From Casuarina equisetifolia (Eukaryota; Streptophyta; Magnoliopsida; Fagales; Casuarinaceae), in contig CM052355.1 of the NCBI GenBank assembly GCA_028551475.1, positions 27,741,580 to 27,805,579 of the forward strand: a DNA stretch of 64,000 nt, in the 5' to 3' direction. Positions 46,826-58,942 of the stretch are shown one piece after another. The stretch's first letter is position 1. The number at the start of each line of letters is the position of its first letter. Made by a program: the position numbers and the translations under genes. The notes beneath the pieces were generated by a model. The model was not told the DNA's origin, did no database searches, and saw only the letters and a program-made list of their open reading frames with translations.

Positions 46826-49800
46826 TCAATAGTGTCATGTGAAGTCACATAACAGTGTTTTGGGGAGGGCTACCCTCATTGTGTAGCCCAAAGTCACTTT
46901 GGAAAAGAAAAGGATAAGAAAAAAGAAAAATAAAGGATGTTTCACTGTTGGTGTTTGAGTTTATTTCTTTGTATTTTCATGTTGGTTGCCTTCCTAGTGG
47001 ATTTATGTTGGAAAGTTCATAGAGGAAGTGGGAAGGAAAACAGCTAAAAGCTTCAAATTCTGCAGTGTATTATGAATGTCTATCTTTAAAGTTGGGTAAA
47101 CCAGACGCAGAGGTACAATTAAGTGGCGACCCTATGCGAGTTGAGATTTCAAGTTCTGAACTGCTCAATTCATATAAAGTCAAGAAATCATAAATGGCAT
47201 TTAAGGGTCATGGTAAGCTCGGACGGACTTAACAAAGCATTTTGAAGCAAGGGAATGCTGGATTCTTGCATGTTTAATAACTTAATTTTGCCAAATTGTG
47301 ACAGGCATGTAATTGGCATCACATCAAGGATCTAATGGCTGAATTTGCAGCGGTGAGGTCAGAAGAGCAATGTGAATGTTTTGTTGAATTTTTAGTCGTA
47401 GTTTTCTGGCTGAAACCAATTACAATTACACGTTAGAGAGCGGCTTAATTCAAAGTGAAACAACGTGGTGGAATAGCGTGTCTTCTTTAAAAAGCCCTGG
47501 TCTAATCTATTCTTTAAGAGCCCGTGCATCTTCAAAAAGAATCTCTACGTGAAGACAACCTTGTAATCTTTTATTGCTTAGTCTTTGCAATTCTCTAACA
47601 TTTGTCATCCTCGTACAAATCATGAAACCGATGGCTGATTGCCCTCGCCAGCCGCCCATAATAAGCCAAGGCTTGACTTTGTGCTATAACTTTTCTTTTA
47701 AACACTGAATTCAATCACCGGTGACTGTTTTGAGAACCCCAGAAGGCCTAGAAAAAAGTGCTTGCTTGAGTACACGTGGGTGAGCTATTGGTGCAAATTT
47801 GTACGAGTAGTTAAAAGAAGCATTGAAGTTGCAGCAAATTCATTGATGTGCTCCAGTGTTTAATGAAACGTCCTGGGACTTGATTTCCGTTATGGACAGA
47901 GCAGTTTCAATCTTTCTTTCGCTTTTTCAGTGGTCCAAAAGATGGGACAAGTACACATAAATTTTGTTTTGTTTGAGATTATAGGTGGTTGTCTGTATGT
48001 GTGTGGGACAAAGCTACACGCATCAAGATCAAAGAAGATAAAAGATTTAAGGAATTCGAAGGTTTGGCGCGATGTCTCATGCTTGAAGGTTTGTTTCCGT
48101 CGAGGATGATGCAATGGCGCGGACTCTAGCAGCCCAAGTATTACCATGGAAGTGCAAATCTACTGAGCTTTCTCAAATGCATTTGGAACCTCGGGAACTA
48201 GAGATTTCTGGACTATCCTTCGTCCTCTTCTTTTTGTTATATTCTTTGAGCCACCAACACCGTGGCCCTTATAAAAGCTCCAAAAAGATACATTTATTGT
48301 ATAAGATAATGTTGAAGACTTAAGTTCTACATTAGAAATATACAATTCTTAAATAGTTTTAAAGTTAAAAAATATCTCTTAAATTCATAAGTTAATTTTT
48401 GGGTTGGAATTTAAATATTATGATTTGTGAAACATGATGTATTACTCTCTCTTTTTTTCTTTTTTTTTTCCTTTCTATTAGGGCTCATTCAATGTTAAAT
48501 GAAGTTTTGATAGAGATTCAATTTCATATTATAGGTATTAGAGTAAGATTTGCTCTCTTTCAGTCTTGTAAATGGTAGTGTTTATTAGCTTTTGAAAAGC
48601 ATTCAATTGGCAACATCTTGTATACTGATTGTTATGATTTCTTTCGTAATTGTCTTTGTTCTCCCTTGTGCTATTACTTCTTCATATCTATGGAGGAGAA
48701 AGATGGCCAAGAAACAAAGTAACTGTCTTATGAAATGCATTGTATTGTGTATAATCTATATATTTTTATTGGAATTAAATAAACTTGTTCATTAGCTCCT
48801 TATCTATTTAATTATTATGTGACTAGTATGTATGGTTGTCTTCAAAAGTTGTGTGACTAATTGTGTATATTATGTATACGTGTTCCTTGTTTTCTTCTTT
48901 CCTCCCTCAACAATCTATTCTATAGCTTATCCTACTAATTTTAATTCATTTCTAGACCGTCAAGGCTACCTACACTATTGTGGTTTAGTCTACCTCTTGT
49001 ATTTTCTATCATTGAAAACATAGGAACTTCAAATTTTTATGTTTTAGCATTAAATAATTTTCGTAATTCTAAATGAAGGATTATCAAGTGTAATAATGTG
49101 ATCATAGAATCACATGTGAGTGAAACATCATGAAACATATATCTATCTCAACTTTTATTCTTAGTATTTTTAATAGTAAGGGAAAAAAAAAAAGAGAGAG
49201 AACATTTAAAGAAAGGAAAGCACTTACAAATTACAAACCATTACATAACTGCTTCAAAGGAGTAAAACCATCTTTTTCGGCTACTTTGAGGGATTTTAAA
49301 AGCATCCTTTTACGCCTATTATCTTACTATTTTCTTTTTTCTTGTACTTTATATATTATTTTCAACTTTCAAGGAAAGTGCAATATCGCTCAGAAAGGCT
49401 TAAAAACAATTATTGTACTTTTAAAGACAATTATCTTAGACTCATTATTCTAAACAAGTCTAGTGGTGGCGGGCCAAAACTTTTTCTCCCTCCCTCTTTC
49501 TGTCTGTCAAGGTTGGTATTTTTGCGTTGTAGTTGAAAAGTTGGTGGGCAAAGCCACGCGCGCAGGAAAAGAGACAGGAAGGTTTGCCTTACTCAGGTAG
49601 GAGGGAAGACCAACGATGATGCTGTGCTTGCGTGCACTGGGGAAAACACTGCCTGTCAGCCCCATCTGCTTGGTTTCAAAACTCCTGAAATACTGCACAT
49701 GCATTCATTGATTGTCATCAAATGAAGTTTGGAGAGACAAAGGTAGACATGATGGGGTAGCTGTTGCCCATGCTGTGTAAGCGTTATCTGTTAAGAGCAG

Positions 49801-49990
49801 AAAAGATGCACAATCCTCTTTTTCACCCACTATCTCAAAATTGCAGATAGTAGAACTAAATTTTCACCTGTTGGGAACTCACATGAAGAATCATACGAAA
49901 GAATCAAAAAGGATAACATCATAAGTATGATGTTGTTATTAAAGACATTTTAGGACTGAAAGACGTTTCCTTCCTTTTTTAATTTGTTCC
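46826..49990. other. Spacer within the TIC20 duplication
   Basis: No protein gene is supported. 47979-48175 is the 3' part of the duplicated block matched at 51485-51660. The stretch 48300-49450 is AT-rich. A GC-richer patch at 49440-49790 has an antisense 65-codon frame without recognisable features. Confidence 0.5.
47979..48175 (+). repeat. Downstream duplicated block, copy 1
   Basis: TTATAGGTGG, AAGCTACACGCATCAAGA, GATGTCTCATGCTTGAAG and GCAGCCCAAGTATT recur in the same order at 51485-51660. The block lies about 1.2 kb after TIC20-IV and shows that the duplication extended beyond the gene. Confidence 0.8.
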
Positions 49991-51322
49991 ATAAATTTAT
50001 GGGTTGTCATTCTAATGCTACTGCTGGTTTCTAACTTCAGAATAAAGATGCAATCTTAGAAAGGTGTCAGTCTTTAGGCCAGAAGTGGACTCCATATAAG
50101 CCCTTGGCTCATCGCGGAGTTGTAGCATGCACGCTAAAGATATATTAATTTCCTTCCCTCTCCGTCTCTCCTCTGACCTTTTTTTTTCTTCCCATTCTCT
50201 TTGGCATCTTCGAGATAGAGAGACTTGATTTTTTAAGATAACTGGTTGTAGTTGTCTTCGGAGTTTGGGTACAGAAATTTAAAATCTAGTTTACTGTCCT
50301 GTAACTAGTTTGTTGTTCGCGGCACTACAAGTTTGATCTTATTGAACTAAGAATTATCAGTTTTCATTTGGTCTTGGCTTTGGACAACAATATGATGCTC
50401 TTTTCTTTTGCTGTATACCTGTCTAAGTGGTTGTTCATTGAAAGGAATTCCTCACCTTCCTAACTTGTCTACGACTATAGTTTCTTAAGCTAAATATTAT
50501 CAAGAAGTAATATGGCGGTTGAATAGATCAACATCCAGAAGATCATTGATTGCTTTTAAATTTTCTACTCTATAATCCATAGGTATATATATATTGTCAC
50601 TCCCATACATCTCCTTTACATCTTCTTTGTTTTTAGATAGGGGTCAATTACCTATTGTGCAGAATTCCTTTGTTACCCAGACGAAGCAACTCTCTAATGC
50701 CTATTCAAGCATCTAATAGCCAAATCTCAAAAATATATGAAAAGCCAGGATGGTGGTGGAGGATTTTGGCATGTCTTCCATATCTTTTAACTTTGATGAT
50801 GCTTGAAATAACATTTTTATCTCCAATCCATCCTTAAATGATATGAGTTCATTGAGAATTTGTTTTACTATACTCGAAGGGCAATTAGGAGGTTACCTTA
50901 GTTGTTCTAGTTTTTACATTTCTACTTTGCATACTTAGGTGTGATGCAGAATGATAAGTGTTGGAGAATGCTCTCCCATATCGGACACGGGATGACCAAG
51001 TAATGGCCTTATTAATGACTGGGTCCTGTCACTCACTGCCTATGGGTTTTGAGATGGTCTCCCCAGTCTTAACATGGTATCAAAGAAGGTTAATGTCCTG
51101 GGCCTCCGTTGTGGTTAATGGGCTTCTCCCCCCTTCACCATCCAATAAGTTGAGCACCACTTCTATATACCCGGTGGGCCAGCTTCGGGAAGAGAGCATG
51201 TTGGAGAATGCTCTCCCACATCGGACACGGGATGGCCAAATAATGGCCTTATTAATGACTGGGTCCTGTCACTCACTGCCTATGGGTTTTGAGATAGTCC
51301 CCCAGTCTTAACAATAAGTGGC
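49991..51322 (+). pseudogene. TIC20-IV pseudogene (partial tandem duplicate)
   Basis: Homology to the functional gene begins abruptly at 49991, matching 45591 exactly 4,400 bp upstream, and covers the end of intron 1, exon 2 (about 50041-50140), intron 2 and most of exon 3 (about 50585-50958). Exon 1 is missing. Exon 2 has lost its first base and its GT donor (now AT), and another base near its end. In exon 3 the initiator region is rewritten by a TA run, the stretch KPGWWWRILACLPYLLTLMM is still readable, and an extra T then shifts the frame to a stop near 50834. A TRIM element interrupts exon 3 at the codons for NDK; only a few matching bases follow before homology ends. It is therefore non-functional as a TIC20 protein. 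Confidence 0.88.
50959..51313 (+). mobile_element. TRIM (miniature LTR retrotransposon), structurally whole
   Basis: A 355-bp element with LTRs at 50959-51074 (116 bp) and 51199-51313 (115 bp), both TGTTGGAG...CTTAACA, and a 124-bp interior. TGGTATCAAAG directly after the first LTR is a tRNA-Met-type primer binding site, and GGGAAGAGAG before the second LTR serves as the purine tract. Target duplications ATAAG flank it (50954-50958, 51314-51318). It has no coding capacity, as is normal for TRIMs, and depends on other elements. The LTRs differ at about five sites, so it is a few million years old at most. It sits inside the TIC20 pseudogene. Confidence 0.93.
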
Positions 51323-51484
51323 TCTCTTGTTTAGGGTTCTGAGAGGTTTTTGTCTTGTCGACTTTTCTTATACTTCTACCAAAAAAGAATGTAAATATAC
51401 ATTATAAATTACTAATATTTTAATATAATATGTTCTCTATGTATAAACAGCCTCCTTTTTTTTTATTACCAATTTCCTCTGGGG

Positions 51485-51660
51485 TTATAGGTGGTCCAAA
51501 GCTACACGCATCAAGACCACAGAAGATACAAGTTCTATGGGATTCGAAGGTTTGATACAACGTCTCATGCTTGAAGCTTTGTTTCACTCAAGGAGACGCA
51601 GCGGCGGACACTCAAGCAGCACAAGTATTGTCACGGAAAATACTTGTTTCTCAATATTTC
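51485..51660 (+). repeat. Downstream duplicated block, copy 2
   Basis: The partner of 47979-48175. It lies only about 160 bp after the TRIM, whereas the corresponding distance in copy 1 is about 1.4 kb, so copy 2 has lost sequence between the gene body and this block. Confidence 0.8.
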
Positions 51661-52683
51661 TTGAGCTAACTTTTAATGGAAATTAAGCATCCATTCTTTA
51701 CATAGTAGTTTAAAAAACCAAGTGTTTAGACATTCCTTTTTTCTATCTCGTGTCTTTCTTTGCAATCAAATTTACAGAATTCATTCTTTTGTTATAGCTT
51801 TGGTTCATAAAAATTTAAATGTTTGTCTTTAACCTATTGTACTTCTTATATGTAAAGGTATTTTACTTTTATTACAATTGGATTTTATGGAAAAATAAAT
51901 AAATCATTTAACATAATGTATGAAATTAAATATAAACCCAAATCAACAAAGGACATGACACAAGAAAGATTGTAATGACTAAAAACAGGATGAAACTAGA
52001 AAAACATAATATGATACTATTAAGACGTGGTTAATGAGTTTTATATTATTAATAAACATATTAAAATTCTTTTTTAATATCACAGTAGATTTAGTAAATT
52101 TTTAAGTTAATTTTTTTGAGTTAAATAATAAAATTTCTAATATAGTGACAAAGCTTCCATTGATTTCAACTCATGTAATATAATGGACGCTCACTTTTCT
52201 CCTTTAACAAAAGCAGCAGCAGTAAAACAGTATCAGTTAGCAAAAAAAAACATGAAAAGTTAACAGGAACGAAAAACATTTGAAGAAAACGACATCATCC
52301 AAGTCATAAGATGATGATCTCAGTCATTAGTTACAGAATCACAAAGGACGATCCCCTAGATAAAACCCCAACTGTTTATTCTCTGTCCTGGAAGAACCTC
52401 CGCGCTTCGTTTAGGGACCATAATAGTTCTGTTCCTCCGCGAATTCAATCCTAAAAATCCCTAATTCTCAGCCCCAATATATGTTTGATAGGTTGAAAGA
52501 AATTCGGTTCAAACCCAGAGCACCCTCTGATACAGATCGCAAACGCTAGCCTCGCGATCTGTTACAGACGCTTCCACTCTTCGCCTGAAGACTGGTAACA
52601 TTTATCGTTTGTAACAAGATTTCGTTGGGAAACGGTTTCCGGGGGTAAATTTTCTGGGGTGACAAACGTGGTGGTGATTGAGG
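51661..52683. other. Spacer and GAUT10 promoter/leader
   Basis: AT-rich DNA up to about 52200. From about 52370 the composition rises and probably marks the 5' leader of the glycosyltransferase gene. I see no other gene. Confidence 0.5.
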
Positions 52684-55600
52684 ATGAGGCGGAGGCCGGC
52701 GGATTTCCGGAGGCCGGCGAGGAGGCGAGTGTCGAATGTGTTATGGTGGGTATTGTCCGGAATCGCGGTTTTGCTTTTCATTTTCGTTCTGAGCAAAGGG
52801 AGTCAGATTGAGTCGAGGCCGGAGATACCCAAGGTAAAGAAAAGATCTGGATTTTGTTTGGTCTCTTCTTCATCTGTTTGGACCTTGAAGTTTTACTCTG
52901 TTTGGTTTGCTGATCAAATCTGGGAAGATGATGAAATGTAAATGTTGAGAATATAGTGGGAATTGGGTTTTCAGTAATTAGTGAATTAAGCGTCCAAAAT
53001 CGTTGATTGAGTTGCGGTTGGCCTAATGGGGACAAGGTTTTCCATTTTAGAAAATGTTGATGTTATACTGTCAGAAAACCTGGTTCGTGCTTTAGACATG
53101 TAGAGAAATTCAGATCTAGTATTGTTGCACTTCTTACTTTTTGTTATTGCATATCCTCTTTGTGTTACATTTTCCACCCTCCGCGGTAGTAATTGTAAGT
53201 TACAAGCGGTGAAAGCCACTTAGGTTGGAACCTTCTAAGTCAGGACTCTTAAGGATAATTAAAATGTTTAATAGTGACAGTAGGGTCTTCGAAACATGTG
53301 TTCTTGCAACCATGATGAATTTTCACTTATTCTTCTTGTTGAAAAAGAAAGGAGCATATTGGTATTACATGTTACTTGGATAATGTAGTATCTGAATTAT
53401 TTCCTCCATTGACTTGAAGAAAGGTGTAAAAATGTTGTAAACACACCATCCTCATATTCACTGCACTCTGCCGTGCACAGTAGGTTGGGAATATTAGTAG
53501 TGTACTCCAAATCCTCCTCTGTAGCCAACTTTTTTATGGTTTGTAATTACCCTTTGAATAAACACCATTAGCTCCCCGTGGCAGTCAAAAGCTTTTATTT
53601 AAATGCTGAAGGAGCTCATGCTCCTTCAGCACAAGCTTTTACTTAAAACTGATTGGTATCCAACTGATTCTCAGTTGCTGATTTTTGCTCATGGAAATTG
53701 AGAATTGGCATTGCCTTTGCTTACCAAGCATACAAAAGCAATGTGGAAGACTATGTTTTAGCATGTGGAGTAGATGTATAACTGAATAACTAGATTTTAG
53801 ACGTAGCATGGGCAAGGTAACATTTTTGTATATCAGTCAAATGGACTTTTTGTCCAATTTTCAAATGCAACTTGTGCCTTATGTCCAACCCAGATGTTGC
53901 ATTTAAGATGCTTAATACAATTTGTGCTTTATTACCAACCCATATGTTGCGTTTAAGATGCATAACTTCTCTTCTACCAGTGGGAAGAAATAACCTTCTT
54001 AAGTCCTTTTTGTTTTATGATTATGTTCAACTCTTTCTGATTACCGTGGATCTCAATTTCTTTGGTTTCATTTCTGAATTTGAATGATTGACAATTCAGT
54101 AAATAGAGTAAAATTTTTTAGATTGCTAGATCTTTAAGTTATGAGTTGAAATATGGCTAGATAAAAACTGTGCCGCCCAGTTAATGATTGTTAGAATGCT
54201 GCTGTTTTGAGGTGAAACTCATTATCCCTTCGATTCTGGATAAAAAGCACTCTCCACACTTCTTTTCTTCTTCTTCTTTTTTATCCGTGTCATTAATTTC
54301 TTGGTGTGAATATTGGCAAAAATTGACCAAAACATATACCACCTCCTTCTCTCTATTTAGAATCGTTTTATACAATCTTTACTTTTCCAATCTCCTTTGA
54401 TCATTAAGAATATGTGTGAACTCTTTTTCCTCATCTACAGAGACCTTACAGGCATGAAAGAATCACAGAAGGTCTTAACATTACCGAAGAAATGCTGAGC
54501 CCTGACTCAGTTGCCAGGCAACTCAGTGACCAAATTTCTCTTGCAAAAGCTTTTGTCGTTATTGCAAAAGAAAGCAACAACCTCCAATTTGCTTGGGAAT
54601 TGAGTGCTCAGATTAGAAATTCTCAGATCCTCCTCTCAAATGCTGCAATAAGGCGGACACCTCTGACAACCACAGAATCAGAAACCGCAATCCGTGATAT
54701 GGCAATTCTACTCTACCAAGCTCAGCAACTCCATTATGACAGTGCAACCATGATCATGAGACTGAAAGCAAAAATCCAAGCTCTTGATGAACAAGTGAGT
54801 TCTGTGAGTGAAAAGAGTTCAAAATATGGGCAAATAGCTGCTGAAGAAGTGCCAAAAAGTTTATATTGCCTTGGTGTTCAGTTAACGACAGAATGGTTCA
54901 GAAACGTAAACTTGCAGAGGAAGCTTAAGGAAAGAAAGGAAATAGAGATAAAACTTAAGAATAACAATCTCTATCATTTCTGCATCTTCTCTGACAACAT
55001 CCTTGCAACTTCAGTTGTGGTCAATTCAACTGCTTTAAATTCCAAAAATCCAGATGCAGTTGTGTTCCATCTTGTCACTGACGAAATAAACTATTCTCCA
55101 ATGAAGGCTTGGTTTTCCATGAACGATTTCCGTGGAGTGACTATTGAGGTTCAGAAGTTTGAGGACTTCAGTTGGCTAAATGCCTCTTATGTTCCCGTTC
55201 TCAAGCAGCTCCAAGACTCTGAAACTCAGAGCTATTATTTTTCTGGAAATAATGATGATGGCCGGACCCCAATCAAGTTTCGAAACCCAAAGTACTTATC
55301 CATGCTTAACCACCTCAGGTTTTACATCCCAGAAGTCTTTCCTGCATTGAAGAAGGTGGTATTTCTCGACGATGATGTTGTGGTTCAAAAGGATCTTTCT
55401 TCTCTTTTCTCCATTGATTTGAATGGCAATGTCAATGGAGCTGTTGAGACATGCATGGAGACATTTCATAGATACCATAAGTATTTGAACTACTCCCACC
55501 CTCTTATAAGAGCACACTTCGATCCTGATGCATGTGGATGGGCTTTTGGTATGAATATTTTTGATCTGGTTGAGTGGAGGAAAAGGAATGTAACTGGTAT

Positions 55601-55892
55601 CTACCACTACTGGCAGGAAAGGAATGTTGACCGGACCTTGTGGAAACTTGGTACACTGCCGCCGGGATTATTGACATTCTATGGATTAACGAAGCCTTTG
55701 GATCCCTCATGGCATGTTTTGGGGTTGGGCTACACCAATGTTGATCCTAAGTTGATAGGGAAGGGTGCAGTGCTGCACTTCAATGGAAACTCAAAGCCAT
55801 GGTTGAAGATTGGGATTGAAAAATACAAGCCCCTTTGGGAGAAATATGTTGACTATTCTCATTATCTACTGCAAAAGTGCAATTTCCATTGA
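52684..55892 (+). CDS. GAUT10: GAUT10, galacturonosyltransferase-type GT8 enzyme
   Basis: Encodes a Golgi type II membrane glycosyltransferase of family GT8, predicted to transfer galacturonic acid from UDP-GalA during pectin synthesis. Exon 1 (52684-52833) gives MRRRPADFRRPARRR, a membrane anchor at about residues 18-37 (NVLWWVLSGIAVLLFIFVLS) and SRPEIPK. After a 1.6 kb intron, exon 2 (54441-55892) supplies the rest, 533 aa in total. The stem region has NITEEMLSPDSVARQ and KAFVVIAKESNNLQFAW; the catalytic domain has LYHFCIFSDN, KYLSMLNHLRFYIPE and the metal-binding VVFLDDDVVVQ (Asp360-362); the end has LGLGYTNVD, GAVLHFNGN and KPWLKIG. It follows Arabidopsis GAUT10 nearly residue by residue from memory. 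An in-frame TTG two codons earlier is ignored in favour of the ATG. Confidence 0.95.
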
Positions 55893-57601
55893 TTTAGACA
55901 TTGAAGTTCTCTTTCTGCCACGGTAAATTGGTCATAGAAGATTTAAATTTTGCTTTCAGGAATGCTTCTATGATGTTCGCCACGTCAAGTATGGCTGGTG
56001 ATTATAACGTAACGTGGGTACTCATTGGTTCCTAACTTCCTATTTTAGTATAGGTTGTTGACTACACAGCACTTATTCAAGATGTTATTTCCTGGTTTTG
56101 TTCCTTTAGCTTTTCCCAGTCTGTTGATTGAACAGAATTCAGCACTTTCCAAGCCATTGTTAAATGCAAGCTCATAGCAAAGATCAGTCATCTGAACAGT
56201 CCGAAAGACTGAAGCGCCGGCGGTGGAAATGATGATGATGAAGTTGAAGAAAGCTTTCGCAATGCTCAAATGCCATAAGTAAGCATCAAGGAAGTATGAT
56301 ATGTGAGAAACCATTTGTAATAGAATGCTCTCCCATTAATCGTTAGAATTCATAAGCACCACATGAAAGATATTGGCTAGATGATTGATTGACCCTTCTT
56401 CCAATTTTGAGTATAATGAACCTAGAAAAATTGTTTACTATAATTCTCAAATCAGTGACTGACCAACCTTTGAGGTGGAAGTTCCAACTTTTGGTCTATC
56501 ATGCATGGAATCTTGACGTTGAAATTTCCAAATTGTTCTAAAAAAATCTAATTTTCATCAATTTTGTTTGAAAATTCTAATCATAAAAATTTGATACAAT
56601 TATGAGAAGAGATTCTTTTTACAATTATTTTGACAAGTCTTTTTATGATGTGAATATCCATCCAAAAATAATGAAATTTCTTGTTTAATTTAGAATTTTT
56701 AAAAGATCAAGACAATATTTTGTCTATTATTTGTTATAAAATTCATCATAGAAGATTTTTTACGAAGTTGTAATTGCTTTAAATTTAATGACTTTTGAAT
56801 AACAATCCACTAAATAATTCTGAACATTCTATATTTGCTATATTTGCTATATTTTTGTGCTTGAAATTTAACCTAATAACGACATAATTGCATTCATATT
56901 AAATTTCTTAAAATGAAGTTGCAAAAGATCATATCACAAACAAAGTCAATATTGTTTCATATTACATATCATGTTCAAAGCCATCTTTAGCTATCTTTGA
57001 AGAATAAAAGATTTAATAAGATAATAAAATAGTCACTTCCTAGTAGCTCAAGTTGAGATACTAGGGCTCTAACCATTGGGTTTAGGGTTCAAGATATAAT
57101 ACCCTTCTCCCTTTTGTTTAATTAAAAAAAAACAACAAATTAGCATGAGCCAAATAGATTAAATTCTAACTAGCTATTTGATTAGTATAAAGGTTAATTA
57201 TTCATTATGTGTCATGTTACATGACCATGAGCTAGGAAATCTTATACATGATGTGTAGGGGAGAATAAATTTTATTTTGTAGCTAGCTTGATGTAACTTG
57301 CTCAAACTCATTATTCATTGTTATTGCAAGTGATTCTATAAGTTGTATATATGGTGACGAGTGACTATATGTATGAAGTATACATGAGTAAATACATAGG
57401 TCATTGTTGTGTTCATACTTGTGTATTCGTATAAAAGAACTTGATTAGTGATTTAACACTATTGATTCATAAATAAGGGACTAACGTCAAGTTAAACCTA
57501 AATCCATGACCAACAAACAAAATCCATTAATTATTTTGCGTTTGACAGAGGATCAGATATATATAATTTTTATAAATAAATATCGGATCTATAGCAACAA
57601 A
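55893..57601. other. GAUT10 3' UTR and AT-rich spacer
   Basis: No gene is seen. The first 300-400 bp are likely 3' UTR. The rest is AT-rich with one SINE-like patch (listed separately) and leads into the tRNA gene. Confidence 0.5.
57030..57118 (+). mobile_element. Possible decayed tRNA-derived SINE
   Basis: TAGCTCAAGTTGAG (57044-57057) resembles a Pol III A box and GGTTCAAGA (57086-57094) a B box, spaced about 29 bp apart as in tRNA-related SINE heads. It is followed by a pyrimidine-rich stretch and a short A run. Both boxes are imperfect and no target duplication is clear. Confidence 0.3.
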
Positions 57602-57673
57602 GTCGTTGTAGTATAGTGGTGAGTATTCCCGCCTGTCACGCGGGTGACCCGGGTTCGATCCCCGGCAACGGCG
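57602..57673 (+). tRNA. trnD-GUC: tRNA-Asp (GUC)
   Basis: A complete 72-nt nuclear-type tRNA gene. The acceptor arm GTCGTTG pairs with CAACGGC, followed by G73; the D arm is TAGTATAGTGGTGA; the anticodon loop CTGTCAC has anticodon GTC at 57635-57637; the T arm GGGTTCGATCC carries the B box. There is no intron and no encoded CCA. A TTTT run just downstream (about 57677) serves as the Pol III terminator. Confidence 0.97.
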
Positions 57674-58942
57674 AAATTTTATTTTGTAATAATGTCTAAC
57701 TTTGTTAGAAGACCAAAAAACCTATCGCTCAGATGTTGGATGATTATTTTTTTAATTTAAGTTTTATTTTCTTAATATAGAATTCTTATATTAATTTAAG
57801 TTTTATTTTAGGGGTTTATTTTTTAATATATTATTCTTGTCTTATATATATTATCTTACAAAATCTCATGATGTGAAATAAATTCAACTTAAGTTTTGAT
57901 ATTAAATTAAAAGTTTAAAAACCCTAATCTAAAAACTAACTATCAAAAAGTCTTTTTCTAATTTAAATTTGAGTTTATGACATAAGAGTTTCGTTCTACA
58001 CCTAAATTTAAGTACAACACTTGTTAATTAACATGACTTTTGAACTACTCTTCCATTCACCAGCACAAAGATATTAAACCCACTAAAGAGTATAACTTTT
58101 ATCAAGGGTTTCCGAAAATATTCGTCCAAATTAAACCAAAACTTTTCTTTGATCCTTGCACTTACAAATAGACAAATAACATATATATAAACCCTTTGTG
58201 ATAATCTTTAAACAAATGAAGCAGGTTCTAACTTTTTACCCTGGTCAATAGTCACGAAAACTATTTAACTAAAATGGAAAACCATTTAAAAGAAACTTAA
58301 TTCACTTTTGGATGCAATCAAAGTGGTAAAATGGTCGAATCAAGAATATAAGTACATAAATATACCAATTTCTTGTATATATGAACTACTCATTATATAA
58401 AGCTTGAGAATTAACTTTTGAATATTATGACATAATTCTTCATTTTATCATTCTGAAAAGCTTAATTATGATAATTGTTAATGCTTTGGAGTTATTATAA
58501 TTATAAGCAACGACTCAAATTCTCTGCGAGGGACGTATGTTTACGTCGCACATGCCGGAGCGGCCATTTGCGTATCAGCTGTCGTTGCCTCTGCCGGCGA
58601 ACCTCTCGCTTCCATCGCTCTCTCCTGCCGACTGAAGGCCAATTGGAATCCGAAGACGAACGCAGAAGAGTTTGAATAATTCAACCGGCCGACGAGGACT
58701 TTTCCGTCGTTTCGCAAGGGAAGACAACAACAAAACCCCTCATGTGCCGGCGCTGAAAGCTTATTTGCCGCCATTTTCATGCGCTTGTTTTTCGTGTTAT
58801 CGGGTTTTCAAAGAAAAGCACAAGATCCGGAGTCTTGATAACAAACTCGCTTTCTTTCTCTCTCTCTCTGTGAAAGCTTTCTGGGCTTCATTGACTTTTA
58901 GTTCGGAGAAAAACGCGCAGAGGGACGTTGGAATTGAGAAGC
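57674..58942. other. Spacer and 5' leader of the QWRF gene
   Basis: AT-rich to about 58500, then the composition rises sharply in what is probably the 5' UTR. An upstream ATG at 58552 opens a 27-codon frame (MPERPFAYQL...) ending at TGA 58633-58635, a candidate uORF if the leader is long enough to include it. A CT-rich run lies near 58855-58870. Confidence 0.5.

Noticed and set aside
51213-51223. U-snRNA-type upstream element as a Pol III snRNA or telomerase RNA gene
   Set aside because: No TATA box follows at the required spacing and no telomere-template sequence is present; the motif belongs to the TRIM LTR.
52678-52683. TTG two codons before the GAUT10 ATG as the start
   Set aside because: The ATG at 52684 gives the MRRR start typical of GAUT10, and plants rarely initiate at TTG.
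56045-56314. An 89-codon antisense frame after GAUT10
   Set aside because: No family resemblance; it lies in the probable 3' UTR and spacer and shows no start context or conserved motif.
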